Part shown: one piece after another, positions 1 through 8,808 of the stretch | How positions within the stretch are numbered: the first letter of the stretch is position 1 | Layout of the letters: each line of letters opens with the position of its first letter | Source: Candidatus Zixiibacteriota bacterium | Lineage (GTDB): Bacteria > Zixibacteria > MSB-5A5 > GN15 > FEB-12 | DNA length: 64,000 nucleotides | Direction: 5' to 3' | Assembly: GCA_035380245.1 (NCBI GenBank) | Contig: DAOSXA010000002.1 | Location: 930,001 to 994,000 of the forward strand | Translations under genes and position numbers: made by a program | The notes under the pieces: model-generated | Database searches by the model: none | What the model saw: only the letters and a program-made list of their open reading frames with translations | Told to the model about the DNA's origin: nothing

Positions 1-404
1 ATATCCACCACTCGTCGACAGAGTTCTTCACTGCACAGGTTGATATCGTTGGCCAACTGCTGAACCTGGGGATTCATCGACCGCATCTTCATCCGCGTAT
101 TGAGATCCCCGGCAGCCATCTCGCGCAAATGCAGACTGAGTTGCTCCAGTTCACGATTCAAACCGGCCATGGGTAAAATGCGCATGATAGCCACTGCCAC
201 AAGCGCCGCTACCGCGGCTGATATCATGTACGGCATAACTGTTATGGCGGCGATTGCTGCCCCGGAATAAGCTGAGGCCATTAAACCCGCGTCCGAAACC
301 TGGTTGAAATATACTACGACCGCAACGGAGATAACCAGGGCCGAACCGGCCAGAACCGATATCGTCGATGACACACTGGGAAGATCGTTAGCACGCTTCG
401 CCAT
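1..404 (-). CDS. HAMP-like membrane protein, N-terminal part (runs off the window)
   Basis: This is the 5' part of a minus-strand gene whose 3' end lies outside the window. I read it directly from the complement. ATG at 404 follows a good ribosome binding site (AAAGGAG). About 134 residues are visible: a short basic N-terminus (MAKRAND), two hydrophobic segments at roughly residues 14-35 and 48-75, then a cytoplasmic amphipathic stretch with LREMAAGDLNTRM, which resembles a HAMP linker. HAMP linkers join membrane helices to histidine kinase, chemoreceptor or cyclase output domains, so a sensor role is likely. The output domain is not in view, so the class cannot be named. Confidence 0.6.
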   Translation of the reverse strand, partial: MAKRANDLPSVSSTISVLAGSALVISVAVVVYFNQVSDAGLMASAYSGAAIAAITVMPYMISAAVAALVAVAIMRILPMAGLNRELEQLSLHLREMAAGDLNTRMKMRSMNPQVQQLANDINLCSEELCRRVVD

Positions 405-566
405 TATAACCACTCCTTTATTTCAAATCCGCAGGACACCACCCTTTTATGGTAGAAATTGAGAACTGCATATCCTGTGCCGGACAACCTGCAATATCGG
501 TTAAATGATGTAATCGCCCGTCCCGCCTGTATCCCCGGTAATTTGGGGCTGCCGATCGAGCCAATC

Positions 567-602
567 AAAAAAGCCCCGCAAACCGGAGTTTGCGAGGCTT
601 TT
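567..602 (-). terminator. Intrinsic terminator of ssb
   Basis: Read on the minus strand, a GC-rich stem (AAAAGCCTCGCAAAC pairing with GTTTGCGGGGCTTTT) is followed by a run of T. It lies 25 bases past the ssb stop codon. Confidence 0.85.
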
Positions 603-627
603 GAACAATGATCTGTCCGACGACTGA

Positions 628-1050
628 TCAGAACGGGAGATCGTCGTCTTCACCGGCCGTTTCGGGAGGAGGCGGACCAGGCGGAATCGAATCCCCGCCA
701 CCGGAACCGCCGCCGGAATCACCGCGACCGCCGAGGAATTGAATTGTCTGTGTAATCACTTCCGAGATATACCGCTTGTTGCCGTCCTTATCGTCGTACG
801 AACGGTTCTGAATACGGCCCTCGATATATACTTCCCGGCCTTTTGACAAATACTCTTTGGCCAGCTCGGCCTGACGGCCCCAGGCTACGATATTGTGCCA
901 GGTTGTCGACTCCTGCATCTGGCCGTCCTGCCCCTTCCAGCGTTCGCTGGTAGCCAATGAAAACGAGGCTACCGCCTTTCCGCTCTGGGTATACCGAAGT
1001 TCCGGATCCTTACCCAGTCTGCCTATCAGAATTGCCTTGTTTACGCTCAT
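628..1050 (-). CDS. ssb: Single-stranded DNA-binding protein
   Basis: SSB coats single-stranded DNA during replication, recombination and repair. The 140-residue protein starts MSVNKAILIGRLGKDPELRY, the usual N-terminus of the OB-fold. A glycine/proline-rich linker follows, and the protein ends in the acidic tip DDDLPF that recruits partner proteins. I place the start at 1050 because AGGGAG lies just upstream there. A longer reading from 1119 would add 23 residues with no family counterpart. The gene stands alone, divergent from nadE, and ends in a strong intrinsic terminator. Confidence 0.96.
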   Translation of the reverse strand: MSVNKAILIGRLGKDPELRYTQSGKAVASFSLATSERWKGQDGQMQESTTWHNIVAWGRQAELAKEYLSKGREVYIEGRIQNRSYDDKDGNKRYISEVITQTIQFLGGRGDSGGGSGGGDSIPPGPPPPETAGEDDDLPF

Positions 1051-1244
1051 AGTCTCCCTCGTGTTAGTTGTCATTCCACACAATGCGCCAATATAGGGTT
1101 GCGGCGGGGCGGCTGTCAAGCAGGCTCGATCACATCCGGATCACATTGTCGCGTTCGTAGACTTAACCGGTCTTTACACGGCAACATTTTCCTTGTTGGC
1201 TCCCTTGAAATAGTTTATCGTGCGATCCGAATAAGGAACATGAC

Positions 1245-2054
1245 ATGACACAACCATTCGACATTGACCAGACGCGTAAAACCTGTACGCGCTTCCTGAC
1301 CGGCAAACTGCTGCAAAGCGGACTCAAGGGCTTCATCGTGGGGCTGTCCGGCGGCATTGACTCATCCCTGGCGGCGGCTCTGGCCGTAGCGGCGGCGGGG
1401 CCTGAAAAGGTTCTCGGAGTGATGATGCCGTACAAGACTTCCTCGGAGGCCTCCCTTACCGATGCCCGCAAGTTAATCGAACATCTCGGTATCGAGCATG
1501 AACTGGTCGAGATTTCACCGATGATCGATGCTTATTACGGTGAAATAACCCCGGACCTGAAGCTGCGCGCGGGCAACAAAATGGCTCGCGAGCGTATGTC
1601 GATCCTGTTCGACCTGGCCCACAAACATCAGCGACTCGTTCTCGGAACCGGTAATCGCACCGAAATTTGCCTCGGTTATACGACCTGGTACGGTGATTCC
1701 GCCTGCTCGCTTAACCCGGTCGGCGACCTCTATAAAACTGAGGTTCGTGCTTTGTCCCGGGCAATGAATATCCCCGAGTCGATCATTACCAAAGCCCCCT
1801 CGGCCGATCTCTGGACCGATCAAACCGATGAGGGAGAAATCGGCGTCAGTTATGAGACTATCGATCAGCTCCTGCGGCTGATCGTAGACGAGGGCGAACG
1901 ATCTATCGCCGCTATGGAGGCCAAAGGTTTCGCTGCGGTAGATATCAGTCGGGTGGTCTCACTGATGAATCGCAATGCCTTCAAACGGAGTCTGCCCGAC
2001 ATTGCACCTCTGGGTAAACCGGGGATTCCGTCTGAAATCTCTCTCGCAGAGTAA
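1245..2054 (+). CDS. nadE: NH3-dependent NAD synthetase
   Basis: This enzyme performs the last step of NAD synthesis, amidating deamido-NAD with ammonia and ATP. The ATP-pyrophosphatase P-loop SGGIDSS is at residues 35-41, and GTGNRTEICLGY and KAPSADLW are NadE family motifs. At 269 residues it has the short ammonia-dependent form, with no glutaminase domain fused at the N-terminus. ATG at 1245 follows AAGGA by 7 bases; an ATG at 1240 is closed at once by an in-frame TGA. It leads a plus-strand group with rsmI (8-base gap) and lgt. A second NAD gene, nadB, lies 43 kb away in this window. Confidence 0.95.
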   Translation: MTQPFDIDQTRKTCTRFLTGKLLQSGLKGFIVGLSGGIDSSLAAALAVAAAGPEKVLGVMMPYKTSSEASLTDARKLIEHLGIEHELVEISPMIDAYYGEITPDLKLRAGNKMARERMSILFDLAHKHQRLVLGTGNRTEICLGYTTWYGDSACSLNPVGDLYKTEVRALSRAMNIPESIITKAPSADLWTDQTDEGEIGVSYETIDQLLRLIVDEGERSIAAMEAKGFAAVDISRVVSLMNRNAFKRSLPDIAPLGKPGIPSEISLAE

Positions 2055-2062
2055 GGAGCACG

Positions 2063-2782
2063 ATGAGCGATTCAACCGGGGGCTGCCTCTTTCTCGTACC
2101 GACTCCTATCGGTAACCTCGAAGACATCACCGAACGAGCGATTAAAACCCTCGAAGCGGCCGATCTGGTAGCCTGCGAGGACACCCGTCACAGCGGTCAA
2201 CTGCTCAAGCTGCTCGGCCTGAAAAAACGGCTGGTGTCTTATCACGACTTCAATGAATCGTATCGAGCCGGGCAGTTGTCATCACTGATGACCGAGGGAA
2301 AAACAATAGCGGTCATAACCGATGCCGGATCGCCGGGTATCTCCGATCCGGCCTATCGCCTCGTACGAAGCGCCATCGACGCCGGAATTCCAATAGTACC
2401 GCTGCCGGGACCGACGGCCCTGATACCGGCCGTTACGGCCTCAGGTCTGCCGACCGACCGTTTTTTCTTCGAGGGATTCTTATCCAATAAATCAGCAGCG
2501 CGGCGCAACCGGCTGGAGAAATTGAAGGACTTCGATCACACCCTGGTCTTTTATGAATCGCCTCATCGCACCCACAAAGCCCTGCACGACATGCTCGAGA
2601 TACTGGGTGATCGTCCCGCCTGCCTGGCCCGGGAGATCAGTAAGAAATTCGAGGAATTCATTCGGGGCAAATTAAGTGAGTTGATCACTCGCCTGGAGGG
2701 TAAAACAATCAAGGGTGAGGTAGTGCTGGTAATTGCCGGCGCCGGTTTCGCCGGAGACGGCAAGGACGAAAAGGACGAATAA
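2063..2782 (+). CDS. rsmI: 16S rRNA (cytidine(1402)-2'-O)-methyltransferase
   Basis: RsmI methylates the ribose of C1402 in the decoding centre of 16S rRNA, using S-adenosylmethionine. The 239-residue protein has the tetrapyrrole-methylase fold signatures in order: LVPTPIGNLEDIT near the N-terminus, ACEDTRHS, ITDAGSPGISDP, PLPGPTALIPA and FYESPHR. Its length is a little short of typical members (about 280), with a reduced C-terminal region. The ribosome binding site is AAGGAG. The stop codon overlaps the lgt start (TAATG), which implies translational coupling. Confidence 0.95.
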   Translation: MSDSTGGCLFLVPTPIGNLEDITERAIKTLEAADLVACEDTRHSGQLLKLLGLKKRLVSYHDFNESYRAGQLSSLMTEGKTIAVITDAGSPGISDPAYRLVRSAIDAGIPIVPLPGPTALIPAVTASGLPTDRFFFEGFLSNKSAARRNRLEKLKDFDHTLVFYESPHRTHKALHDMLEILGDRPACLAREISKKFEEFIRGKLSELITRLEGKTIKGEVVLVIAGAGFAGDGKDEKDE

Positions 2783-3594
2783 TGCATCCAGAAATGTTCC
2801 ATATCGGGAGTTTTCCGATTCGCAGTTACGGCGTCATGTTGGCCATATCATTCCTCGTCGGAGTACTTTACGTCGGGCGTATGTCCAAACGGGACAAAAA
2901 GCCCTTCGATCAGTACCTGGCGCTGGCTTACATCATGATCATAGGGGGAGTAGTCGGCGCACGGCTGGCTTATGTCCTCTTCCATCTGGATGAATTCGCG
3001 GGTAACTGGACCGCCACCTTCAATCCGTTCCATTCCGGTTCGTACGGAATCGCCGGACTGAATATGTACGGCGGTGTGATCCTCGCCGTTATCGGAGCGT
3101 ATATTTATTGCCGGATTAAGAAACTGAACGTATTGGACACATTCGATTATTTCGCTCCGACCATCGGGCTCGGCCTGGGTATTACCCGCATCGGCTGCTT
3201 TCTCAATGGTTGCTGTTTCGGAACCCCTACCGATCTTCCCTGGGGCGTCGAATTCCCCGTTGGCTCCATCCCCTACCATGTTTTCGGCAGTGCTCACCTG
3301 CACCCGACCCAGCTTTATTCATCGCTTTACGGTATCATCCTTTTCATCGGCCTGCATTGCCTGCTGAAACACCGTCGCTTCGTCGGTCAGATCGTGGGGG
3401 TAATGTTCATGGTCGAGGCTGTGTTCCGCTATGCCATCGAGGCCGTGCGATATTACGAAGACGCCATGCACATGACGGTCTTCGGGATAGACTTCACCTA
3501 CAACCATTTCATGTCGATCGGGCTTTTCCTGTTGGGCGCCGGGCTTTACTGGTTCGGCCACCATGCGGCTAAAAAAGCCGAGACCGCCGCTTAA
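2782..3594 (+). CDS. lgt: Phosphatidylglycerol:prolipoprotein diacylglyceryl transferase
   Basis: Lgt adds diacylglycerol to the lipobox cysteine of prelipoproteins in the inner membrane, the first step of lipoprotein maturation. The 270-residue protein has several membrane segments and the Lgt signature around residues 134-150, in the variant RIGCFLNGCCFGTPTD rather than the proteobacterial RIGNFINGE. PWGVEFP and HPTQLYSS follow, matching the conserved C-terminal half. The start overlaps the rsmI stop by one base. Its 3' end overlaps the convergent dGTPase gene by 4 bases. Possible clients in this window include the lipoproteins at 21727 and 41481. Confidence 0.95.
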   Translation: MHPEMFHIGSFPIRSYGVMLAISFLVGVLYVGRMSKRDKKPFDQYLALAYIMIIGGVVGARLAYVLFHLDEFAGNWTATFNPFHSGSYGIAGLNMYGGVILAVIGAYIYCRIKKLNVLDTFDYFAPTIGLGLGITRIGCFLNGCCFGTPTDLPWGVEFPVGSIPYHVFGSAHLHPTQLYSSLYGIILFIGLHCLLKHRRFVGQIVGVMFMVEAVFRYAIEAVRYYEDAMHMTVFGIDFTYNHFMSIGLFLLGAGLYWFGHHAAKKAETAA

Positions 3595-4724
3595 AGACCG
3601 GAGAAAATCTTTTCGGCAAAGCGATCGGTCATACCGGCCACGTAATCGGCGGTAACGATTTCCAGCGGATCTTTTTCGAGCATTTTCTGAAATCGCAGCG
3701 GCATCATACCGGGATTGTCCCGAAATGTCTCGTAAAGACGGGTGATGATTTCCCGCGCTCGTTCGGACAGCAGTTTAAGCTGAGGATGACGATAGAGATT
3801 CTGCATCAGATAGCTTTTCAATCCCGCCACGGCTTCTTTTATTTCCGTCGAATACCCCACCAGCTTATACGGAGAATGCCGCACCGCCTCGAGATCGACG
3901 ATTCTCGCCTCTTCGATCCGGCGTAATGTCTCGGCCATGACATCGGACGCCATGCGGTCGATCAGTCCCCGGATCAAAGCGTATCGACGTTGATCTCCCT
4001 CCAGCGTGCGGACTTGATCCCGCACGGTCGAGGTCAGTATCGGGAAAAACGACTGCGACGATAAATCGGCATATTCGATCAATCCCGATGAAAGCCCGTC
4101 GTCGATATCGTGCGCGTTGTAGGCGATTTCATCAGCGGTATCGACCAGCGAAGCCTCCAGGGTCGGTTGCTTGCTGTCGTCGAATTCCGGCAGGCTGATC
4201 TTCACTTTAGTCTCATGTTTGACAATCCCCTCACGCACCTCATAAGAGAGATTGAGACCGGGATGATCCGGATAGCGTTGTTCGAGATAATCGACAATGC
4301 GCAACGACTGCCGGTTATGGTTGAACCCGCCGTGCTCGCTCAGGAGTTTGTCGAGGACATCTTCACCGGCATGTCCGAACGGTGTGTGACCGAGATCGTG
4401 CACCAGCGCCACCGCCGCGGCCAGATCCTCGTTGAGGCGAAGATTCCGGGCCAGGGTACGACTGATTTGAGAAACTTCTATCGTATGAGTCAGGCGGGTA
4501 CGGAAATGGTCCTGTTCATAAGAAACGAAAACCTGCGTCTTGTACTCCATGCGACGGAACGCAGTCGAATGAATGATCCGGTCACGGTCGCGCTGGAAAG
4601 CGGTGCGGAGCGGATGCGGCGCCTGCGGATAACGTCGCCCTCGCGAATCCCCCGACAATGCGGCATACGATGCCAGCAACGCTCGTTCCTGATTCTCGAT
4701 ATCCGGTCTGGTCAGTAATCCCAT
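3591..4724 (-). CDS. dgt: dGTPase-like HD-domain triphosphohydrolase
   Basis: Members of this family hydrolyse dNTPs, classically dGTP, to the nucleoside and triphosphate. The 377-residue protein has the metal-binding HD signature: H80 in RLTHTIEVSQI, H109-D110 in VHDLGHTPFGHAGED, and a further Asp in DTADEIAYNAHDIDDGL. The N-terminal RTAFQRDRDRIIHSTAFRRM is typical of the bacterial dGTPase-like subgroup. It sits 10 bases after the 274-residue beta-barrel gene, at the end of a long minus-strand run. Family membership is clear. The exact nucleotide preference cannot be read from sequence. Confidence 0.9.
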   Translation of the reverse strand: MGLLTRPDIENQERALLASYAALSGDSRGRRYPQAPHPLRTAFQRDRDRIIHSTAFRRMEYKTQVFVSYEQDHFRTRLTHTIEVSQISRTLARNLRLNEDLAAAVALVHDLGHTPFGHAGEDVLDKLLSEHGGFNHNRQSLRIVDYLEQRYPDHPGLNLSYEVREGIVKHETKVKISLPEFDDSKQPTLEASLVDTADEIAYNAHDIDDGLSSGLIEYADLSSQSFFPILTSTVRDQVRTLEGDQRRYALIRGLIDRMASDVMAETLRRIEEARIVDLEAVRHSPYKLVGYSTEIKEAVAGLKSYLMQNLYRHPQLKLLSERAREIITRLYETFRDNPGMMPLRFQKMLEKDPLEIVTADYVAGMTDRFAEKIFSGL

Positions 4725-4734
4725 TGAAATATCT

Positions 4735-5559
4735 TCATTCCTCTCGACTCGATCCGATCTTCGTCATTAAACCGCCGCCGGTGGTAAAACCGAGGACCGG
4801 ATGATAGTTAACGGCGAAGGTCAACTCGAATCCGCCTGCGGTCAACTGCAACGCGCCGCCGTATTCGAACGGAGCGCTATGGACACCCCATAAGATACGT
4901 GCTTTTGACGAAAGCGCAATCTGTTGTCCGACGGCAATGCGAGTCTCCTGATCCTCCTCCGATATCAACCGTGCGACAATTTGAAAATCCCCGGGGCGTG
5001 CATATTCGGCGAACAACGACAATCGTCGCGGCTCCGCCGGGCTGGTATCGACGAACACGGGCCGATTGAGATTATCGGCCGTCATCCCAACGAAGCAGGA
5101 ACCGAAGCGGTAAGAGCACCCGACACCTGCGGCAGCCGCCCTGAGCGAACCATAGCCGCCGCCGAATTCGAGTCGACGACCACTTAGAATTATCCCGACT
5201 GCGAGCGAACGTCCCGCCCAGCCCAACATCCCTCGCAGCGTCTGGTCGATAAAAAGGTCACTCCGGCCAAACTGGCTTACCCCGAACGCCGCCACCAACC
5301 GGGAACGACGGTACTCCACCGCCGCGGCATACGTGGTAAATTCTTTCATCTCATACTGCTGCAGATAATCGACCTGAAACGACAAGCCCTCCGGAGCGGA
5401 ACAAGACAACACCGTCAGACAATCAGCCGGTCGCGGTTGAGACAAAATCACGGCGCCGCCCAATGCCTCGTTAGTCGTCGATTCCACCTCGAAAGACTGA
5501 GCACTGACTGTCGCCGGGATCAAAAGCATTAACAGGATGACCGGAGATAGAAATTTCAT
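4735..5559 (-). CDS. Exported protein, probable outer-membrane beta-barrel
   Basis: I do not recognise a named family. The 274-residue protein begins with a signal peptide (MKFLSPVILLMLLIPATVSA, cut near AQS). The rest is made of alternating polar/hydrophobic strands rich in Gly, aromatic and Arg residues, as in small outer-membrane barrels such as the PorV/PorQ type. It contains one close cysteine pair (CLTVLSC). Its start overlaps the stop of the lamin-tail gene by 4 bases (5556-5559), so the two are probably made together. Its place beside a protein with a gliding-type C-terminal domain suggests a role in export or surface anchoring; that is inference. Confidence 0.6.
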   Translation of the reverse strand: MKFLSPVILLMLLIPATVSAQSFEVESTTNEALGGAVILSQPRPADCLTVLSCSAPEGLSFQVDYLQQYEMKEFTTYAAAVEYRRSRLVAAFGVSQFGRSDLFIDQTLRGMLGWAGRSLAVGIILSGRRLEFGGGYGSLRAAAAGVGCSYRFGSCFVGMTADNLNRPVFVDTSPAEPRRLSLFAEYARPGDFQIVARLISEEDQETRIAVGQQIALSSKARILWGVHSAPFEYGGALQLTAGGFELTFAVNYHPVLGFTTGGGLMTKIGSSREE

Positions 5560-7163
5560 CGCGCCACCACCACCGCTGCTTTACGAGCATCACCGCCGCC
5601 GATCTCGAAACAAATCAGATACATCCCCACCGCCACCCGTTTGCCGGCATCGTCGCAGCCGTTCCAGTAATACTCGTTGGAGCGATAAACACCGTCTTTC
5701 AGATCGCACACCTCGCGTCCGGCCCGATCGAATATCCTGAGTTCGAACTCGGTCAAATCAGGGGCGTTTAGACGAATCAAACAGCTATCGTCCACACCGT
5801 CACCGTCCGGCGAAAAAATGTTCGGGAGGACCTCCATCGCAACCGAGCCGCCGGTCTCTGAGAAAACCACATCGTTGCTTTCCCCCGGAGATCCTCCGGC
5901 CTGTTCCGAGCGTCCCCAGACATCAAAATACTCGTCGGTCTCTCCCCGGCACCAGGAGTGGTTGTTATCGAATACCTCGTCATAGGGACAGGCGTCGGCC
6001 ACGAGACCGTACGGATCGATCAAGCGTACGGTGTCGACATCATCGTTCAAACGCGACCAGGCCGTCGGTTCGACCACTGCCGCCTCATCGAGCAGGTAGT
6101 ACGAGAGCATTGCCGTAACGTCCTGTGCGACCACGATGCGCTCTCCCGGCCGGAGAACACCGGCATCGGTTAACGGGTAACATTGACGTGCATCGCCGAT
6201 TTGCCATGAATCAAGATTCCAGTCCTGATCGGAGCGATTGTACAGCTCAACCCACTCACTCCCCAAACCATCCTTTGGATTGGGGAGAAACTCCGTAATA
6301 ACCAGCGGCGGATAATACCGGCCCGGGACAATCACCTGCAAACGGTTGTTGTCCGGGCGGTCATCATCGGGCAACGATACCACAAACGAGGTCCACAGTT
6401 CGTCCAGGTTCATAATGAAAACAACGACAATGTCGGCGCCGGGATCGAGCGGATTTACGGTTTCCGAAATCATGCCGGGACTTCCCGTAAGAATCAAGTC
6501 CGCCATCGTCGACCCGAGCATCCCCTGGTTCTTGACCGTGATACGTATATATGTCTGCCGGTTCTCCACGGAGCAATCGACAGCGACAATGGCCAGATCG
6601 CGCTCCACCGGGGTGGTTGAGTTGATCCGCCCCGGCGTCGATCCGCTGATATCCTCACACGGGCCGATGACATCACCGCTCGGTTCATGCCGCTCCCAGG
6701 AAACACCGTCGGCGCCGGATTCATTCCAATCGAAACGAGATATCTCGGCATAAGCATCCCACAGCCTCACCGAACCGCCGGAGTTAGTCAAACCGAAATC
6801 CGCCTCCAGTGGAGCACCGATAGTTATTTCCTCATCGCAATCACCCCAGACACCGGAGGAATCTCCCCAGTATCCTTCGAACGACGCCGAACCGTCGGCC
6901 GCCGTTAAACAACGACATAGAATCAGAAATTCACCCGGAGTAATCGTCAGACCTTCGGAGAATAACACAGTGTCGCCGTCGGTATACAGAACGAACTCGG
7001 TCAGATTCACCGGAACGGCCGATGTCGATATCAGCTCTATCCATTCGAGATTGCGAAACGCTCCCGGTTCGTTGGCCATGACCTCATTGACCACCACCTG
7101 CCCCTGTCCGTCCGATATCAGAGAAGCCAACAACGCTATGACCGCTACGACAAGCCTGATCAT
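5556..7163 (-). CDS. Lamin-tail-domain exported protein with gliding-type C-terminal domain
   Basis: The 535-residue exported protein has a signal peptide (about residues 1-21) and two lamin-tail-like Ig domains. One starts at VVVNEVMANEPGAFRNLEWI and the other at LVITEFLPNPKDGLGSEWV; each has the NE(V/F)xxN...EW(I/V)EL pattern. Between them is a CARDB-like beta domain. The last 90 residues begin IFSPDGDGVDDSC and continue FELRIFDRAGREV, resembling the gliding-motility/FlgD-type C-terminal domain used as a type IX sorting signal in Bacteroidetes. It overlaps its neighbours by 4 bases on each side. Domain calls are by eye, and the substrate is unknown. Confidence 0.72.
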   Translation of the reverse strand: MIRLVVAVIALLASLISDGQGQVVVNEVMANEPGAFRNLEWIELISTSAVPVNLTEFVLYTDGDTVLFSEGLTITPGEFLILCRCLTAADGSASFEGYWGDSSGVWGDCDEEITIGAPLEADFGLTNSGGSVRLWDAYAEISRFDWNESGADGVSWERHEPSGDVIGPCEDISGSTPGRINSTTPVERDLAIVAVDCSVENRQTYIRITVKNQGMLGSTMADLILTGSPGMISETVNPLDPGADIVVVFIMNLDELWTSFVVSLPDDDRPDNNRLQVIVPGRYYPPLVITEFLPNPKDGLGSEWVELYNRSDQDWNLDSWQIGDARQCYPLTDAGVLRPGERIVVAQDVTAMLSYYLLDEAAVVEPTAWSRLNDDVDTVRLIDPYGLVADACPYDEVFDNNHSWCRGETDEYFDVWGRSEQAGGSPGESNDVVFSETGGSVAMEVLPNIFSPDGDGVDDSCLIRLNAPDLTEFELRIFDRAGREVCDLKDGVYRSNEYYWNGCDDAGKRVAVGMYLICFEIGGGDARKAAVVVAR

Positions 7164-8806
7164 AACGTTAATCGTATCTCCGCAGAAGCCGTCGTTTCAT
7201 GAGTCGATACCTCCCCGGAATAATACCGGTGACTGATTTTGACGAGCAATTCCAAGTTAGCAGAAAGTGACCGCCGGTGCAACAGAAACCCATACCAACG
7301 ACAGGTTCCTTCCAAGAACCTCCGACAGCGCCAATCCGACCAGACCTGCCATTCACCTCGGCTTTTTGGACAATAAGTGCCGGTGACGAACAACTCCGTC
7401 AGGTCGGGCTCATCTTCCTGCACGATATGACCGAGGTAACCGCGAAAACTCACGATATCGCCGGAACGACGCAATTCCAGACGAGCCTTACGATAGCTGT
7501 AGTTCTCGGTCGTATTAACGGTAACACGATGCGTTCTTCGTTCCAACAGATCGACTCTTAAACTCCATGCCCCCGGGATGTCGTATTCCAACGCCGTCAT
7601 TGCCTGCAACGCAGTGGTATCACGGTTAACCCAGCCGGTCAGAAGCGAACTGACCAGTCTCAACTTCCTTTGCAGCGGCAGAATCGTGCGAACGAGACCT
7701 CCGCTTTGGCCCGAACGGCGGCTGCTGAAAGTCAAAGTATCGTCATCGAAGCGGAACGTTCGATTGAGGCTGATCGCTTTGGAACCGCCGGTCAAATCGA
7801 GATACCTGTCGGCGTACCACCAGGCAGCGTATCGAATCGAGGCGGTTTTATGTTTATGACTCGCTTCCAGCACCACCGCTGCCGGCCCCGAAGAATCTGC
7901 GGCCTGAACAACCGACTCAACCTCCAACCGGCCGCCGCGATAGTGATAAGCTGCATTGAAGGCGAGCTTGACATCGTGCAGAAATGTTTCGCCCGAGCGA
8001 CGACACAACTCCGATGCGACAAACGACAGTCTTAGGTGAATCTTCCGTCCACGTAGATCTCGCCCGCCCGAACCGGCTGCCGAGCTTAGTCGATAGTCGG
8101 CGTTGCGATGATCGGACAACAGCAGTTCGGTTGTCCATGTCCCCGGCGCCAGACGACAATAAAATCCGTTGGCGGAGCCGTTGTCAGGACTGATGAAGGA
8201 TTCCACATCGTATCCTGATGGGGCATCGATTAATCGCCCGCGATAACCGACGGCCGCTCCCAAACCGAACCGCCGGGAGAAATCACCTGCCGTGATCTCG
8301 CGCACTATCCGGTTGTCATCATAATAACTCACCGCGCGATGCGTAAACCGTTCCTTACCGGATTGGCTTCGGCGGACGTTCAAGTCGACTCGCCAGTTAT
8401 TGTCGGGTCGTAAAATTAAACCGGATTCGTATTCGGAGGCGGCGTCATCCGCCATCTCCCGTGCGATACGATGTCGCCAGACCAAGCGCGAAGAGGACAT
8501 CCCGGTAGCGGTAAAAGCTCGGGACTGCTCTTTCTCCAGAATCGACACACTGGAATCGTTGGCGGCAGCGAAGAAACTAAGATTGGGGATATTATCGAGC
8601 AGGTGGAGACGTAGTGAATCAACCGGTTGTTCGATCAGATCGAGCAACGTCCGATACTGCTCCGGATCAATCTCGCCCGAGATGAGCGCTTCGTCCAACT
8701 CCTCCCGCGACGGCAATACCAGATCAGACAAATCCTGCGCGAGCGCCCGACCCGCCGGGGTCAGGGTCAGGCAGGCGATGAGCACACCGATGAAAATTGA
8801 CTTCAA
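7160..8806 (-). CDS. Exported protein with helical N-terminus and probable outer-membrane barrel
   Basis: This 548-residue protein has a signal peptide (MKSIFIGVLIACLTLTPAGRA, cut near LAQ). A short helical segment follows (about 25-75), where DEALISGEIDPEQYRTLLDL and DSLRLHLLDNIPNL recall the helix-hairpin-helix-like lead-in of some FCB outer-membrane proteins. The remaining 450 residues are amphipathic beta-strands rich in Arg, Tyr, Trp and Ser and end with the strand ASAEIRLTL, as in a large outer-membrane barrel. It starts 2 bases after the sigma-54 regulator and overlaps the lamin-tail gene by 4. I do not recognise a specific function. Confidence 0.55.
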   Translation of the reverse strand: MKSIFIGVLIACLTLTPAGRALAQDLSDLVLPSREELDEALISGEIDPEQYRTLLDLIEQPVDSLRLHLLDNIPNLSFFAAANDSSVSILEKEQSRAFTATGMSSSRLVWRHRIAREMADDAASEYESGLILRPDNNWRVDLNVRRSQSGKERFTHRAVSYYDDNRIVREITAGDFSRRFGLGAAVGYRGRLIDAPSGYDVESFISPDNGSANGFYCRLAPGTWTTELLLSDHRNADYRLSSAAGSGGRDLRGRKIHLRLSFVASELCRRSGETFLHDVKLAFNAAYHYRGGRLEVESVVQAADSSGPAAVVLEASHKHKTASIRYAAWWYADRYLDLTGGSKAISLNRTFRFDDDTLTFSSRRSGQSGGLVRTILPLQRKLRLVSSLLTGWVNRDTTALQAMTALEYDIPGAWSLRVDLLERRTHRVTVNTTENYSYRKARLELRRSGDIVSFRGYLGHIVQEDEPDLTELFVTGTYCPKSRGEWQVWSDWRCRRFLEGTCRWYGFLLHRRSLSANLELLVKISHRYYSGEVSTHETTASAEIRLTL

Positions 8807-8808
8807 GA

